From JARRKC01 sp963723965 (GTDB lineage Bacteria > Acidobacteriota > UBA6911 > RPQK01 > JAPXNP01), in contig CAVRSV010000012.1 in the NCBI GenBank assembly GCA_963723965.1, positions 372,001 through 436,000 on the forward strand: 64,000 bases of DNA. The letters are read 5' to 3'. Of the stretch, positions 1 through 8,600 are shown one piece after another; positions within the stretch are counted from its first letter, which is position 1, and the number at the start of each line of letters is the position of its first letter. The position numbers were made by a program, and so were the translations under genes. Below the pieces are notes generated by a model, which worked only from the letters and a program-made list of their open reading frames with translations, made no database searches and was not told the origin of the DNA.

Positions 1-482
1 TTCTGGACGAAGGTCGGATCGATTTTCACGACGTCGGCGGCCTGCTCTTCTTCCTTCGCGGCCTCGTCGGCGTACACGGGGACCAGGTCCATACCCATGG
101 GCGACTTGCCCGGCTTGTCGGAAGTGTAGGTTGGATCCATCGGAGCCCGCCAGTAGAGGATCTTCCGCTCGCCATTCGTTTGCGTCTTCGCTGCAGCGGT
201 GGTCTTGGACTGCCCTGCGGTCGAACCCTTCAGCGGGATCAGATCCATCCCGCAGATGGGGCAGGTGCCCGGATGATCTTCGACGACCTGAGGATGCATG
301 CCGCAGGTCCAGAGCTGGCCTTCGGTCGCTTCCGAAGACGCTTCGTCGTTTCCGGCAAGGCTGATGACGGAGTGGTGCAGACTGTCCGCCCAGGCCCAGC
401 CCATCGGATTGACGAGAATGACTCCCGCCAGGGCCAGGCCGAGAACGAAGGACAGTAGACTGAGTAGGATTCCCCTTTTCAT
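1..482 (-). CDS. RND efflux periplasmic adaptor, CusB-like, with N-terminal heavy-metal-binding domains (3' end outside window)
   Basis: The frame is open from an ATG at 482 to the window edge, giving about 160 residues without a stop. Residues 1-33 form a signal or anchor segment. Residues 58-84 form a YHS-like heavy-metal-binding domain with C60, GMHP, then C74-P-I-C77-GMDL. Residues 109-138 form a second, cysteine-free copy that keeps Met residues (M115, M129, M131). This arrangement is typical of CusB-family adaptors, which bind Cu(I)/Ag(I) in the periplasm and join an RND pump to a TolC channel. The hairpin and barrel-sandwich parts lie beyond base 1. The gene starts 15 nt after the upstream TolC-type gene, so the two form an operon. 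An RND permease is expected next, but it cannot be seen here. Confidence 0.88.
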   Translation of the reverse strand, partial: MKRGILLSLLSFVLGLALAGVILVNPMGWAWADSLHHSVISLAGNDEASSEATEGQLWTCGMHPQVVEDHPGTCPICGMDLIPLKGSTAGQSKTTAAAKTQTNGERKILYWRAPMDPTYTSDKPGKSPMGMDLVPVYADEAAKEEEQAADVVKIDPTFVQ

Positions 483-497
483 TTCCCTATTCCTCGA

Positions 498-1841
498 CTA
501 CCTCGGGAATTTCGTTCCGACCGCCCTCTCCAGCTCAGCCAGCGACTTCAGGTAATCGGCGTGATAGCGCGCCCTGAGCAGACGGGACTGCAGCAGGAAC
601 CTTTCGCTGTCGAGCAGGTCGAGCGCTCCGACCTGTCCGGTCTCATAGGCCGACTCCGTCGAGCGCAGGGCCTGCTCGGCCTGCGGAATGAGCACGTTTC
701 CGTAAAGATCGATCTGTTCTCCGAGTGTCTGGAGACGCAGAACCTGGTCCCGGATGTCGAACTGCATGTTATTGCGGAGGTTGACGTAGTTATCCTTGTT
801 CGCGGACAGCACCTCGGTCGCTTCGACGACGCCGGCCCGGTACTTCTTCCGGTGGATCGGAATGTTGATCCCGATCGAAAAGTTGTAGGCATTCTTGCCG
901 TTGTCGGGCGGCGGGGCGAGCAAACCGGCCGGGTCCTCCCGTCCCTCCACGTTGATCATGCCGGCGCTGAGCGTCAGGTCAGGCCAGTACTGTTTCTTGG
1001 CCAGATCGATGGCCCGTTCGCTCTTCTCGATCCGGGCCAGCGAGGCCTTCAGTTCCTGCCGGTGGTCCTCTCCGAGTTCGTAGAGTGTCTGCAGATCGAG
1101 CGCAACGGGGGGAAGTTCGGACTGGGTCGTCACCGCGATCGACGATTCCGCCGGCTGATTTCGCAGTGTATTCAAGCGGGCCACGAGGGTGCCTCGCTGC
1201 TGATCGAGCATTTTCGCCCGATCCACGAGCTTGGTGATCTCCGTCTGGAGCTTGATCACGGCCTGCTGAAGGCCGCTGCCCGAGGAATAACGGGACTCGG
1301 CCAGCTTCTCGTAGTGATCGAGCAGGGACTGCTCTTCGGCTGTAATTGCGAGCGCACGGTCGATGTAAACGAGCTCGTAGTAGGCCTGTTTGGTTCGGTC
1401 GATGAGCTCGCGCTGCAGCGCCTGATAGGTCTCGTAGAGGGCTGCGGACTCCTTGACCGCCATCTGTCCGGCGAGGTCGAGCTTGCCGAACCAGGGGATC
1501 TTCTGACTGACCATGAAGGAGTTGACCTGCGGGCCCACGCGGGTCTCGATACTGCGCAGGAACTGGGTGTAGCCGAGCACCGGATCCGGCAGGGCGGTGA
1601 CCTGGGGGACCTTCTGCAGAGATGCGCGATAGCGGGACAGCGCCTCGTCCAGCTGGGGATTCCGGTCCAGGGCCTCGCGGATGTACTGACCCAGCTGTGC
1701 GCTGTCGGTGAAGTAGTCGACCTGGGTCGAATCCGTGGGATCCTCGGCCCGGAGATTGGCCCCGGCGGTGAGGGCCAGGCAGAATCCGACGAACAGGATC
1801 CCGGTTCTTCGATGATTCAATCGCTTGATCAGGTTTCGCAT
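498..1841 (-). CDS. TolC-family outer membrane efflux channel (CusC-like)
   Basis: This 447-residue protein has an Arg-rich n-region and hydrophobic core (residues 1-32), a plausible signal peptide ending LRA. Long amphipathic helices rich in Ala, Leu, Gln and Glu follow in the two-repeat TolC pattern, including NPQLDEALSRYRASLQ near the N-terminus and YETGQVGALDLLDSERFLLQ near the C-terminus. TolC-family proteins form the trimeric exit duct of tripartite pumps. The frame remains open further upstream to 2009, but that extension looks non-coding, so the ATG at 1841 directly before the signal peptide was chosen. The next gene is a CusB-like adaptor, so the likely cargo is copper or silver. No lipobox is visible. 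Confidence 0.88.
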   Translation of the reverse strand: MRNLIKRLNHRRTGILFVGFCLALTAGANLRAEDPTDSTQVDYFTDSAQLGQYIREALDRNPQLDEALSRYRASLQKVPQVTALPDPVLGYTQFLRSIETRVGPQVNSFMVSQKIPWFGKLDLAGQMAVKESAALYETYQALQRELIDRTKQAYYELVYIDRALAITAEEQSLLDHYEKLAESRYSSGSGLQQAVIKLQTEITKLVDRAKMLDQQRGTLVARLNTLRNQPAESSIAVTTQSELPPVALDLQTLYELGEDHRQELKASLARIEKSERAIDLAKKQYWPDLTLSAGMINVEGREDPAGLLAPPPDNGKNAYNFSIGINIPIHRKKYRAGVVEATEVLSANKDNYVNLRNNMQFDIRDQVLRLQTLGEQIDLYGNVLIPQAEQALRSTESAYETGQVGALDLLDSERFLLQSRLLRARYHADYLKSLAELERAVGTKFPR

Positions 1842-2374
1842 GGGATGGTGTTCCGTACGGGAAGTTCGGACAGCTACATTCCGTCGAATCCCTGATCGGT
1901 CGGACCGCCCGTCTGAGCCGAAGGAGCGGCCTGTGTGCCGCTCCAAGAGGAAAAGGCGAAGACCAAAAGCACTGAGAGTATCGAACTGGCGGACCGATTC
2001 AAGTTTCACTTTACTCCGCTGATTTCACGGGCATTGCGATCCGACTTCCGACCCGGCCCCCGTCTCCGCGGGGACTGTCCCGGCCGGACCCGAATCGCCC
2101 TTGTCACGGTTCCATCAGCAAGAGGGATGCCACTCCCTGCATCCTCGCGGGGCTGCTGGGCCCAGGACCCTTGCCCTTGCTGGGTTCCGGCCGAATCCTG
2201 GTCACTCAGGCGGGTGGCGGCCACGCGAAATCGGAGGCCAACGGTGCTGGAAATGAGGCACGTGTCTGATTCATTTCAAACAGACCCACCGCGAGGCGCC
2301 TTCGCTCTTCCCTTGCTCCATGCCCGGCCCGGAGGTGGGTTCATCCCGGGTGGACTCGAGGAATGATTGGTTGT
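1842..2374. other. 533-bp divergent intergenic region between the metal-efflux operon and arsR
   Basis: I see no convincing gene here. Frames that stay open (for example 2006-2224 on the minus strand) are low-complexity Arg/Gly/Pro/Ser translations. A possible minus-strand promoter for the efflux genes is TTGAAT (2002-1997), a 16-bp spacer, then TACTCT (1980-1975); this is a weak match. Between it and the channel gene lies a perfect hairpin (listed separately). A second inverted repeat, GGATGC at 2125-2130 with GCATCC at 2139-2144, sits mid-gap. Confidence 0.4.
1923..1944. other. Hairpin in the leader of the TolC-type gene
   Basis: GGAGCGGC at 1923-1930 and GCCGCTCC at 1937-1944 form a perfect 8-bp stem with a 6-nt loop, about 80 nt upstream of the channel gene start. 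No T-tract follows on either strand, so a simple intrinsic terminator is unlikely. An RNA-stability or attenuator element is possible. Confidence 0.45.
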
Positions 2375-2398
2375 ATATTTTCCCATATGGCGAAATAT
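2375..2398 (+). promoter_or_regulatory. Candidate ArsR operator: imperfect palindrome over the arsR start
   Basis: The left half ATATTTTCCCAT and the right half ATGGCGAAATAT are reverse complements at 10 of 12 positions and centre on CATATG. AT-rich 12-2-12-like dyads close to the start codon are usual binding sites for ArsR/SmtB repressors, which block RNA polymerase until As(III) binds. One possible arsR start codon (2387) lies inside the dyad. If this is the operator, translation may instead begin at the in-frame ATG at 2414. Confidence 0.55.
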
Positions 2399-2768
2399 CG
2401 TCTCCAGGATTTCATGGACGTCACCCGGGCACTGGCGGATGAAAGCCGCATCCGGACATTGCTGGCGCTGGAACAGGGAGAGCTCTGCGTCTGCCAGATC
2501 ACCGAGATTCTCGATCTGGCTCCGTCGACCGTCTCCAAGCATATGGCGCTTGCTCAGGCAGGCTCGGCTGGTCGACTCCCGAAAGGAAGGACGGTGGATC
2601 TATTACCGGCTTCCCGATAATCCCTCGCCGGCCGTGAGACAGGCGCTCGACTGGGTGTGTCGCAGCCTGAAGGAAGCACCCGAGATCGCCGGGGATCGAC
2701 AGCACCTGCAGAAGGTCATCTGCCTGGAACCGGAGGCTCTATGCGAGATCCAGCGAGCCCGAGTCTGA
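2387..2768 (+). pseudogene. arsR: ArsR/SmtB-family arsenic-responsive repressor, frameshifted
   Basis: The first frame encodes a winged-helix N-terminus: LADESRIRTLLAL, then the As(III)-binding ELCVCQI motif (the two Cys match the sensing pair of the classic ArsR), then the recognition helix LAPSTVSKHM. The frame then runs out of homology, while the +1 frame continues with LVDSRKEGRWIYYRLPD, the normal wing, and ends at 2768. Removing one base in 2544-2555 restores an unbroken protein of about 126 residues, a normal length for the family. The restored product overlaps the acr3 start by 28 nt. As read, no intact repressor is made. A sequencing indel is as likely as a real mutation. The start at 2387 rather than 2363 or 2414 is a judgement. 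Confidence 0.8.
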
Positions 2769-3835
2769 GGCCGAAGATGAGGGGACGCCTGTCGTTTCTG
2801 GATCGATTTCTGACGCTCTGGATCTTTCTGGCGATGGCGCTCGGCGTCGGCATCGGCTACTTCTTCTCGGGAGTGGAGACCTTTCTCAATCGGTTCCAGG
2901 TGGGGACCACCAGCATCCCCATCGCCGTCGGTCTGATTCTGATGATGTACCCACCCCTGGCCAAGGTGCGATATGAGGATCTGGGCGATGTGTTTCGCAA
3001 CCGGAAGATCCTGGGAATATCGCTCATTCAAAACTGGCTCATCGGCCCCATTCTCATGTTCACGCTGGCCATCCTCTTCTTGAGGGGCTACCCGGAATAC
3101 ATGGTGGGGCTCATCATGATCGGACTCGCCCGCTGCATCGCGATGGTCATCGTCTGGAATGAGCTGGCTCAGGGCGACACCGAGTACTGCGCCGGTCTGG
3201 TGGCCTTCAACAGTGTCTTCCAGGTCCTTTTCTATAGCGTTTACGCCTGGTTCTTCATTACCTGGCTCCCGCCCGTCCTCGGGCTCGACGGGGTAATCGT
3301 CGATGTGACGATGGGCCAGATCGCGAAGAGCGTCTTCATCTATCTCGGGATCCCATTCGTCGCGGGTATGCTGACGCGCCTCTTCCTGGTCCGGGCAAAG
3401 GGGAAGGACTGGTACCACCGGGTCTTCATCCCCCACATCAGTCCTCTCACCCTGATCGCTCTGTTGTTCACCATCGTCGTCATGTTCAGCCTGAAGGGCG
3501 GTCTCGTGGTGCAGATTCCCCTCGATGTCCTGCGGATCGCCATCCCCTTGTTCATCTACTTCGTCGTCATGTTCCTGGTCAGCTTCTGGCTGAGCAAGAA
3601 GGTGGGCGCCGACTATCCGAAATCCGCGACCCTTTCCTTTACCGCCGCCAGCAACAACTTCGAGCTGGCCATTGCGGTGGCGGTGGCGGTTTTCGGCATC
3701 CATTCGGGAGCCGCCTTTGCCGCGGTCATCGGACCGCTGGTGGAGGTACCGGTTCTGATCGGCCTGGTGAGTGTTTCCTTTTGGCTGCAGCGCCGTTGGT
3801 ACCCGGACGCGCTCGTCAACCCGGGGAGGAGCTGA
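2741..3835 (+). CDS. acr3: ACR3-family arsenite efflux transporter
   Basis: This 364-residue polytopic protein has about ten hydrophobic segments. ACR3 hallmarks are present: the LARCIAMVIVWNELA segment with the conserved Cys needed for As(III) transport, the FIYLGIPF segment, and TAASNNFELAIAVA in the penultimate helices. ACR3 exports arsenite across the inner membrane using the proton gradient. The ATG at 2741 sits just before the first helix (FLTLWIFLAMALG) and overlaps the end of arsR, suggesting translational coupling. Downstream come a small ORF and arsC, giving an arsR-acr3-arsC operon under ArsR control. Length and composition are normal. Confidence 0.93.
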   Translation: MRDPASPSLRPKMRGRLSFLDRFLTLWIFLAMALGVGIGYFFSGVETFLNRFQVGTTSIPIAVGLILMMYPPLAKVRYEDLGDVFRNRKILGISLIQNWLIGPILMFTLAILFLRGYPEYMVGLIMIGLARCIAMVIVWNELAQGDTEYCAGLVAFNSVFQVLFYSVYAWFFITWLPPVLGLDGVIVDVTMGQIAKSVFIYLGIPFVAGMLTRLFLVRAKGKDWYHRVFIPHISPLTLIALLFTIVVMFSLKGGLVVQIPLDVLRIAIPLFIYFVVMFLVSFWLSKKVGADYPKSATLSFTAASNNFELAIAVAVAVFGIHSGAAFAAVIGPLVEVPVLIGLVSVSFWLQRRWYPDALVNPGRS

Positions 3836-3838
3836 TCC

Positions 3839-3979
3839 ATGGCGACTGTGATCCGGCGGCCCAGCGTCCGCGGTCGATTCCGATTTGACCATCGGTGCCC
3901 GCATCGCTCCCAGCCGCGGGTCTCGGAAACTCGACGCTGCCGGCAGTGTCCCGTAGCGACAGGGAGATCGCCGAAGTGA
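3839..3979 (+). CDS. Possible 46-residue basic small protein between acr3 and arsC
   Basis: An ATG at 3839 lies 3 nt after the acr3 stop and is preceded by a strong GGAGGAG ribosome site that overlaps the end of acr3. The frame ends in TGA at 3977-3979, overlapping the GTG start of arsC (GTGA), which suits translational coupling. The product is Arg-rich with four Cys, two of them in RRCRQCP. I do not recognise it. It may be a real metal-related small protein, a translational bridge, or chance. The ribosome site and the coupled stop are the evidence; there is no homology support. Confidence 0.3.
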   Translation: MATVIRRPSVRGRFRFDHRCPHRSQPRVSETRRCRQCPVATGRSPK

Positions 3980-4449
3980 GCCAGCTCAAGGTCCTTTTCC
4001 TCTGTACCGGAAACTCCTGCCGCAGCCAGATGGCTGAAGGTTGGGCCCGTCATCTCAAGGGCGGCGAGATCGAGCCCTACTCGGCGGGTATCGAGATCCA
4101 CGGGATGAATCCGCGCGCTGTGCTGGTGATGCAGGAGGCCGGTGTCGATATCCGCGATCAGCGCTCGAAACACGTGGAGGATGTGCTCGAGGTGGAGTTC
4201 GACTACGTCGTCACCGTGTGCAGCCATGCCCATGAGACCTGCCCGATCTTCCCGGGTCGGGCAAGGGTGATTCATGTCGGGTTCGACGACCCCCCCAGGC
4301 TGGCGAGGGACGCGACGACTGAAGAAGAGGCGTTGTCCCACTACCGGCGCGTCCGGGACGAGATCCGGGATTTCATCGCGACTCTTCCGGAAGGACTGTC
4401 GAGCACCGGCGCGCCCGGGCCCGACCCGAGCGAGAGCGGCGAAAAGTGA
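3976..4449 (+). CDS. arsC: Arsenate reductase, low-molecular-weight phosphatase (thioredoxin-coupled) type
   Basis: This 157-residue protein starts at GTG 3976, 9 nt after AGGGAG. The N-terminal VLFLCTGNSCRSQMAEGW is the CX5R P-loop of the LMW-PTPase fold, whose first Cys attacks arsenate. Further on, VTVCSHAHETCP supplies the two Cys that relay the disulfide to thioredoxin in the Staphylococcus/Bacillus-type enzymes. The reaction is reduction of As(V) to As(III), which ACR3 then exports. The C-terminal tail (about 20 residues, Ser/Pro/Gly-rich) is longer than usual and probably disordered. An upstream in-frame ATG at 3895 exists but lacks a ribosome site and would add unrelated sequence. Confidence 0.93.
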   Translation: MSQLKVLFLCTGNSCRSQMAEGWARHLKGGEIEPYSAGIEIHGMNPRAVLVMQEAGVDIRDQRSKHVEDVLEVEFDYVVTVCSHAHETCPIFPGRARVIHVGFDDPPRLARDATTEEEALSHYRRVRDEIRDFIATLPEGLSSTGAPGPDPSESGEK

Positions 4450-4518
4450 TGACAGCGGAAGAGTGTCGTCGTGGGTGCCGAGTCTGCGAAGTCATTCTGC
4501 GACCGTCGAATCGGCTCC

Positions 4519-5547
4519 CTATTCCGAATCCGACGAGCCCTCGACAACCAACAGAGTGAAGCTTCCGGGGACCATCACCGGCCGGGGATGCGGGTTTTCA
4601 GGTGTCGCTGCGGGAACCGGACCGAAGCGCGAAGAAACCAGGAACAGCTGGTGGCTGGTGGGATCCAGTCCCATGGTGCGCGCGCCCGGCATGGTCTTCA
4701 GGTTTTGAACCACCTGATACTCGTCGGGACTGTCCTGATGAATCACCGTCAAGGTCCCGTCGCCATTCGAGACAAAAGCGTTTCCCGTGGCGGGATCGAA
4801 GGCCGCGCCGTCCGCGCCCCGGCCGATGGGAACAGTGGCGACCACGGTTCCCTCTCGATAGTCGGAGACGGCCATGACGCCGCTTCGACAGCCGCTGAAA
4901 AGCCGGTGGTGCTGCAAATCCACGGCCATCGCGACGGGGTGCTCGCACGGGGCCGTGGACCAGCGCCGCGTGACCTGGAGAGCGGACGTGTCGATCTCCA
5001 CCACTTCATTCGTATCGGTGATGTTGACGTAGACCTTTCCGTCCTCGGTTGAGACTCCCGACTCGGGTTTGCCGCCGAGCGGGATGTTGGTCACGAGTTT
5101 TCCCGCACCCGGATCGACGACGGTGGTCGAGTGGGCGTCCCCGTTGAACGAGAACACGCGGTCCGACGCGGGGTCGTAGATGATGGCGTCGGCGTCTTCG
5201 GCCGCCGGAATCCGGCCCAGCGGTTTCAGGGTCTTCAGATCGAACATGACGATCGACCCGTCGTTGCCGGACGTGGCGAAGCCTCGCCCGGCCCGGGGAA
5301 CCAGCGCCACGCCGTGGGCACCGTCGATGCCCAGGACCGCTCCCACGAGCTTTCCGTTGCGTTCGTTGACGACCATCACGCGATTCTCCCGCGCGATGAA
5401 CAACCGGTGCCGGGGAGGATCGGGGACGATGTAGTCCCATCTTCCCTCTCCGCCGAGGGTGAACTTGTGGGTAACCTGATAGACCGGCGATGCCCCGAAC
5501 AGGGAAGGCAGCGCGAGGAGCGAAAACAGTACTGTCAGGAAACGCAT
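4519..5547 (-). CDS. YncE-like secreted beta-propeller (YVTN family)
   Basis: This 342-residue protein has an N-terminal signal peptide (MRFLTVLFSLLALPSLFGA). Short repeats typical of seven-bladed YVTN/YncE propellers follow: RLFIARENRVMVVNERNGK, ATSGNDGSIVMFDLKTLK, RVFSFNGDAHSTTVVDPGAGK, KVYVNITDTNEVVEIDTS, RLFSGCRSGVMAVSD. The start at 5547 has AAAGGAG 7 nt upstream. Its function is unknown; such proteins are periplasmic and may bind small molecules or DNA. It follows the RND permease gene by 54 nt on the same strand and is probably the last gene of that efflux operon, suggesting an accessory periplasmic role. Confidence 0.85.
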   Translation of the reverse strand: MRFLTVLFSLLALPSLFGASPVYQVTHKFTLGGEGRWDYIVPDPPRHRLFIARENRVMVVNERNGKLVGAVLGIDGAHGVALVPRAGRGFATSGNDGSIVMFDLKTLKPLGRIPAAEDADAIIYDPASDRVFSFNGDAHSTTVVDPGAGKLVTNIPLGGKPESGVSTEDGKVYVNITDTNEVVEIDTSALQVTRRWSTAPCEHPVAMAVDLQHHRLFSGCRSGVMAVSDYREGTVVATVPIGRGADGAAFDPATGNAFVSNGDGTLTVIHQDSPDEYQVVQNLKTMPGARTMGLDPTSHQLFLVSSRFGPVPAATPENPHPRPVMVPGSFTLLVVEGSSDSE

Positions 5548-5601
5548 GAGCACTCCTTTGACCCGGCTCACAGTGAGGTCTCTTCCATGGGACATCCTCA
5601 C

Positions 5602-8600
5602 TCAACGGGTCAGGTAATAGTGGACGGCCGGTGTGACGATCAAGGAGAGAAGCATGGAGGCGGCGATGCCCCCGATGACCGCGATGGCCAGGGGCTGCAG
5701 CATCTGCGAGCCCGCACCCAGGGCCAGCGCGAGCGGGATCATTCCCGCGATCGTCGCCAGGGCCGTCATCAGAATAGGACGCATTCGTCGTTCGCCGGCC
5801 GCCAGCATGGCCTTCCCTGCGGACAGTCCTTCCCGCCGGTACTTCTCGTCGGCATCAAGAAGCAGGATGCCGTTCTTGGCCACGATGCCGATGACCATGA
5901 TGAGTCCCATGAACGATGAAATGTTGAAGCTGGTCCCGGTGATCAACAATGCCAGGAAGACTCCGGAGGTCGACAGCAGAGCCGAAGCCAGAATGGCCAG
6001 CGGAGCGGCGAAGTCGCCGAACTCGAACAGCAGCACGATGAAAACGAGCACGACGGCCAGCACCAGAACCGTCACCAGATCTCGAAACGACCGCTGCTGT
6101 TCCGCGTAGCCTCCGCCATACTCCACCCGGATGCCGGCCGGCAAATGGACCCCGGCGACGGCCTTCTGGACCTCGGCGATTCCGGTGCCCAGATTCAAAC
6201 CCTCCAGCCGTGCCGTCACCGCGACGTCGTGCTGGAGGTTGTCCCGACGGATCTCCATCTGCCCGGGCAGTTCCTCCACGTGAGCCAGCGCCCCAAGGGT
6301 CGACGTCCGGCCCGCAGAACTACCCAGGATCGTGCTCCGGATGGAGTCGAGTGACGCCCGGGTCGGCTCCGGGAAGCGAACTCGGATCGCATAGGAACGG
6401 TCTCCGATGATCACCGGCGTCGCCGCCTCCTCGCCCTGCATGATGGCGCTGGCGTCGATCTCCACCTCTTCCGGTGTGAAGCCGGCACGCGAAGCGACAA
6501 CGGGATCGACGCGGAAAACCAGGGCCGGACCGCTGATCGTGTTCTGGATGCCGTCGAGCACGTCAACGACTCCGGGGATCCCCCCGATCGCCTCGGCGAC
6601 CCGGGGCGCCCATTGTCGCAACACCGTCTGGTCCTCGCTGAACAGCTTGATCTCCACCGGCTCGGGAGCGCTGGTGAGATCTCCGATCATGTCCTGGAGC
6701 AACTGGACGAACTCCACGTCGAGCATGGGAAAGCGTTCCCGGATCTTCCTGCGCAGCTCGGCCGTGATCTCTTCGACGCCGCGGCTGCGGTTCCGCTTGA
6801 GCTTGACGGTGAAGTCGCCCGTATTCGCCTCCGTGACGGCGATCAGACCCAACTCGAGACCGGTGCGACGCGACGTGCTCTCCACTTCGGGCGTGTCCCG
6901 CAGCATCTCTTCGATCGACGTGAGCACCCGGTTGGTGTCGGCCAGGGACGTGCCGGGCGGCATCCAGTAGTCGAGGATGAACCCGCCCTCGTCCATGGCC
7001 GGCAGAAGATCGGTACCCAGTGCCCGGTAGCAGACGAAGGATCCCGCCACCAGCGCCAGACAGAAGAATGCCATGAGCCAGGAATGGTCGAGGGCGCCCC
7101 GCAGGATGGTCTTGTAGACGCGCAGCACGCCGCCCAGGAAGCCGCCGGCGCCACTCGATTCGGTCCGCTCTTCGGAGGCCCGCGCAGATCCTCGATGACT
7201 TCGAATCAGGAAGTGGCTGAGGGTCGGCGTCCAGGTCAATGCCAGACCCAGCGAGGCCAGCAGCGCCATGCCGACGGTCAGGGCGAGGGAGCGGAAGAAG
7301 ACGCCGGTCACCCCCGTGATGGAGATCAGAGGCAGAAAGACCACGATCGGCGTCAGCGTCGAACCGAGCAACGGCCAGCGGATCTCCCGCAAGGCGCTGC
7401 GGATGGCCTGGCCGCGACTCTGCCCGAGATCCCGGTGCAGAATGATGTTCTCCACCACCACGATGGCGTCGTCGATGACCAGACCGACGGCAGCAGCCAA
7501 TCCGCCCAGAGTCATCAGATTGAAGCTCAATCCCAGCACGCGCAGCGCGATGAAGGTCAGGGCGACCGTGGCCGGAATGACCAGCCCCGCCACCAGCGAA
7601 GTCCCCCAGTCCCGCAGGAACACGACCAGCACCAGCGATGCCAGGGCCAGGCCGATCAGAATCGCGTCGCGGACGCTCTTGATCGAGTCGTTGACGAGCT
7701 CCGACTGATCGTAGAAGGGCGTCATCACGACGCCGGCCGGCAGAGTTCGGCGAATGCTCTCGACCTCCTGGTGTACTTCGTCGGCGACCCTCACGGTGTT
7801 GCCGTCCGGCTGGCGGAAAACGCTCAGCAAGACCGCCGGCTGGGCATTTGCCGTTACCAGCGTGTAGACGGGCTTGTAGGACCGTCGGACGACTCCGATG
7901 TCGCCGACGCGGACGGGAACGCCCGCCGGCGTGGTCCGAATCACGATTCGCGCGATGTCCTCGGGCCCGTGCGCCTGCCCGCTCACCAATGCCAGGACGA
8001 GCTGATGGTTGCGTTCCAGCATCCCGGGCGAATCGACCATGTTGGTCGCCCGAAGCGCCTCGAGCAGACTGGGGACCGTCACGGAGGTCTCGATCAGCTT
8101 GGCCGGGTCCGGGATGATTTCGAATTCCGGCTCCTGCCCTCCCTGAACGACCACCATGGACACACCACTCAACCGGTTCATCCGGGGCTTGAGATCGTAG
8201 GTCGCCAGCTCCCAAAGGCGGGTCTGGGGGACCGTCTTCGAGGTGAGGCTGTACCCCATGATCGGAAAGGCGGCGAAGGTGAGACGGTTGCTCGTGATCT
8301 GGGCCGTGGAAGGCAGCGACGAGCGGACCTCCGCCAGGGCGGCGTCGACCAGATTCAGCGTCTGGTACATGTCCACCTTCCAGGAGAAGAACAGGTCGAT
8401 CTGCGCGGTTCCGCGGCTGGTGACCGAACGGACCGCCTCCAGCCCCTGGACGGTGTTGACGGCCTCCTCGATGGGGCGTGTAATCGTGATGAGCATCTGG
8501 TCGATGGGCGCTACCCCGTTGTCGACACCGATCGTGACGCGGGGAAAGTCGGTCGAAGGGAAGACCGCCACCGGAATCGAAAAGGCGAGATAGATGCCGA

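Noticed and set aside
561..1895. Plus-strand open frame of 444 codons over the TolC-type gene
   Set aside because: It is antisense to a clear TolC-family protein, with no ribosome site or recognisable domain.
1842..2009. 56-residue N-terminal extension of the TolC-type protein
   Set aside because: A proper signal peptide starts at 1841, and the extension would place it internally.
2006..2224. 72-residue minus-strand protein in the divergent gap
   Set aside because: The composition is low-complexity, with no good ribosome site and no motif; it is probably chance.
2544..2555. Programmed ribosomal frameshift in arsR
   Set aside because: There is no slippery heptamer, no stop codon next to the shift and no downstream pseudoknot; ArsR proteins are not known to use frameshifting.
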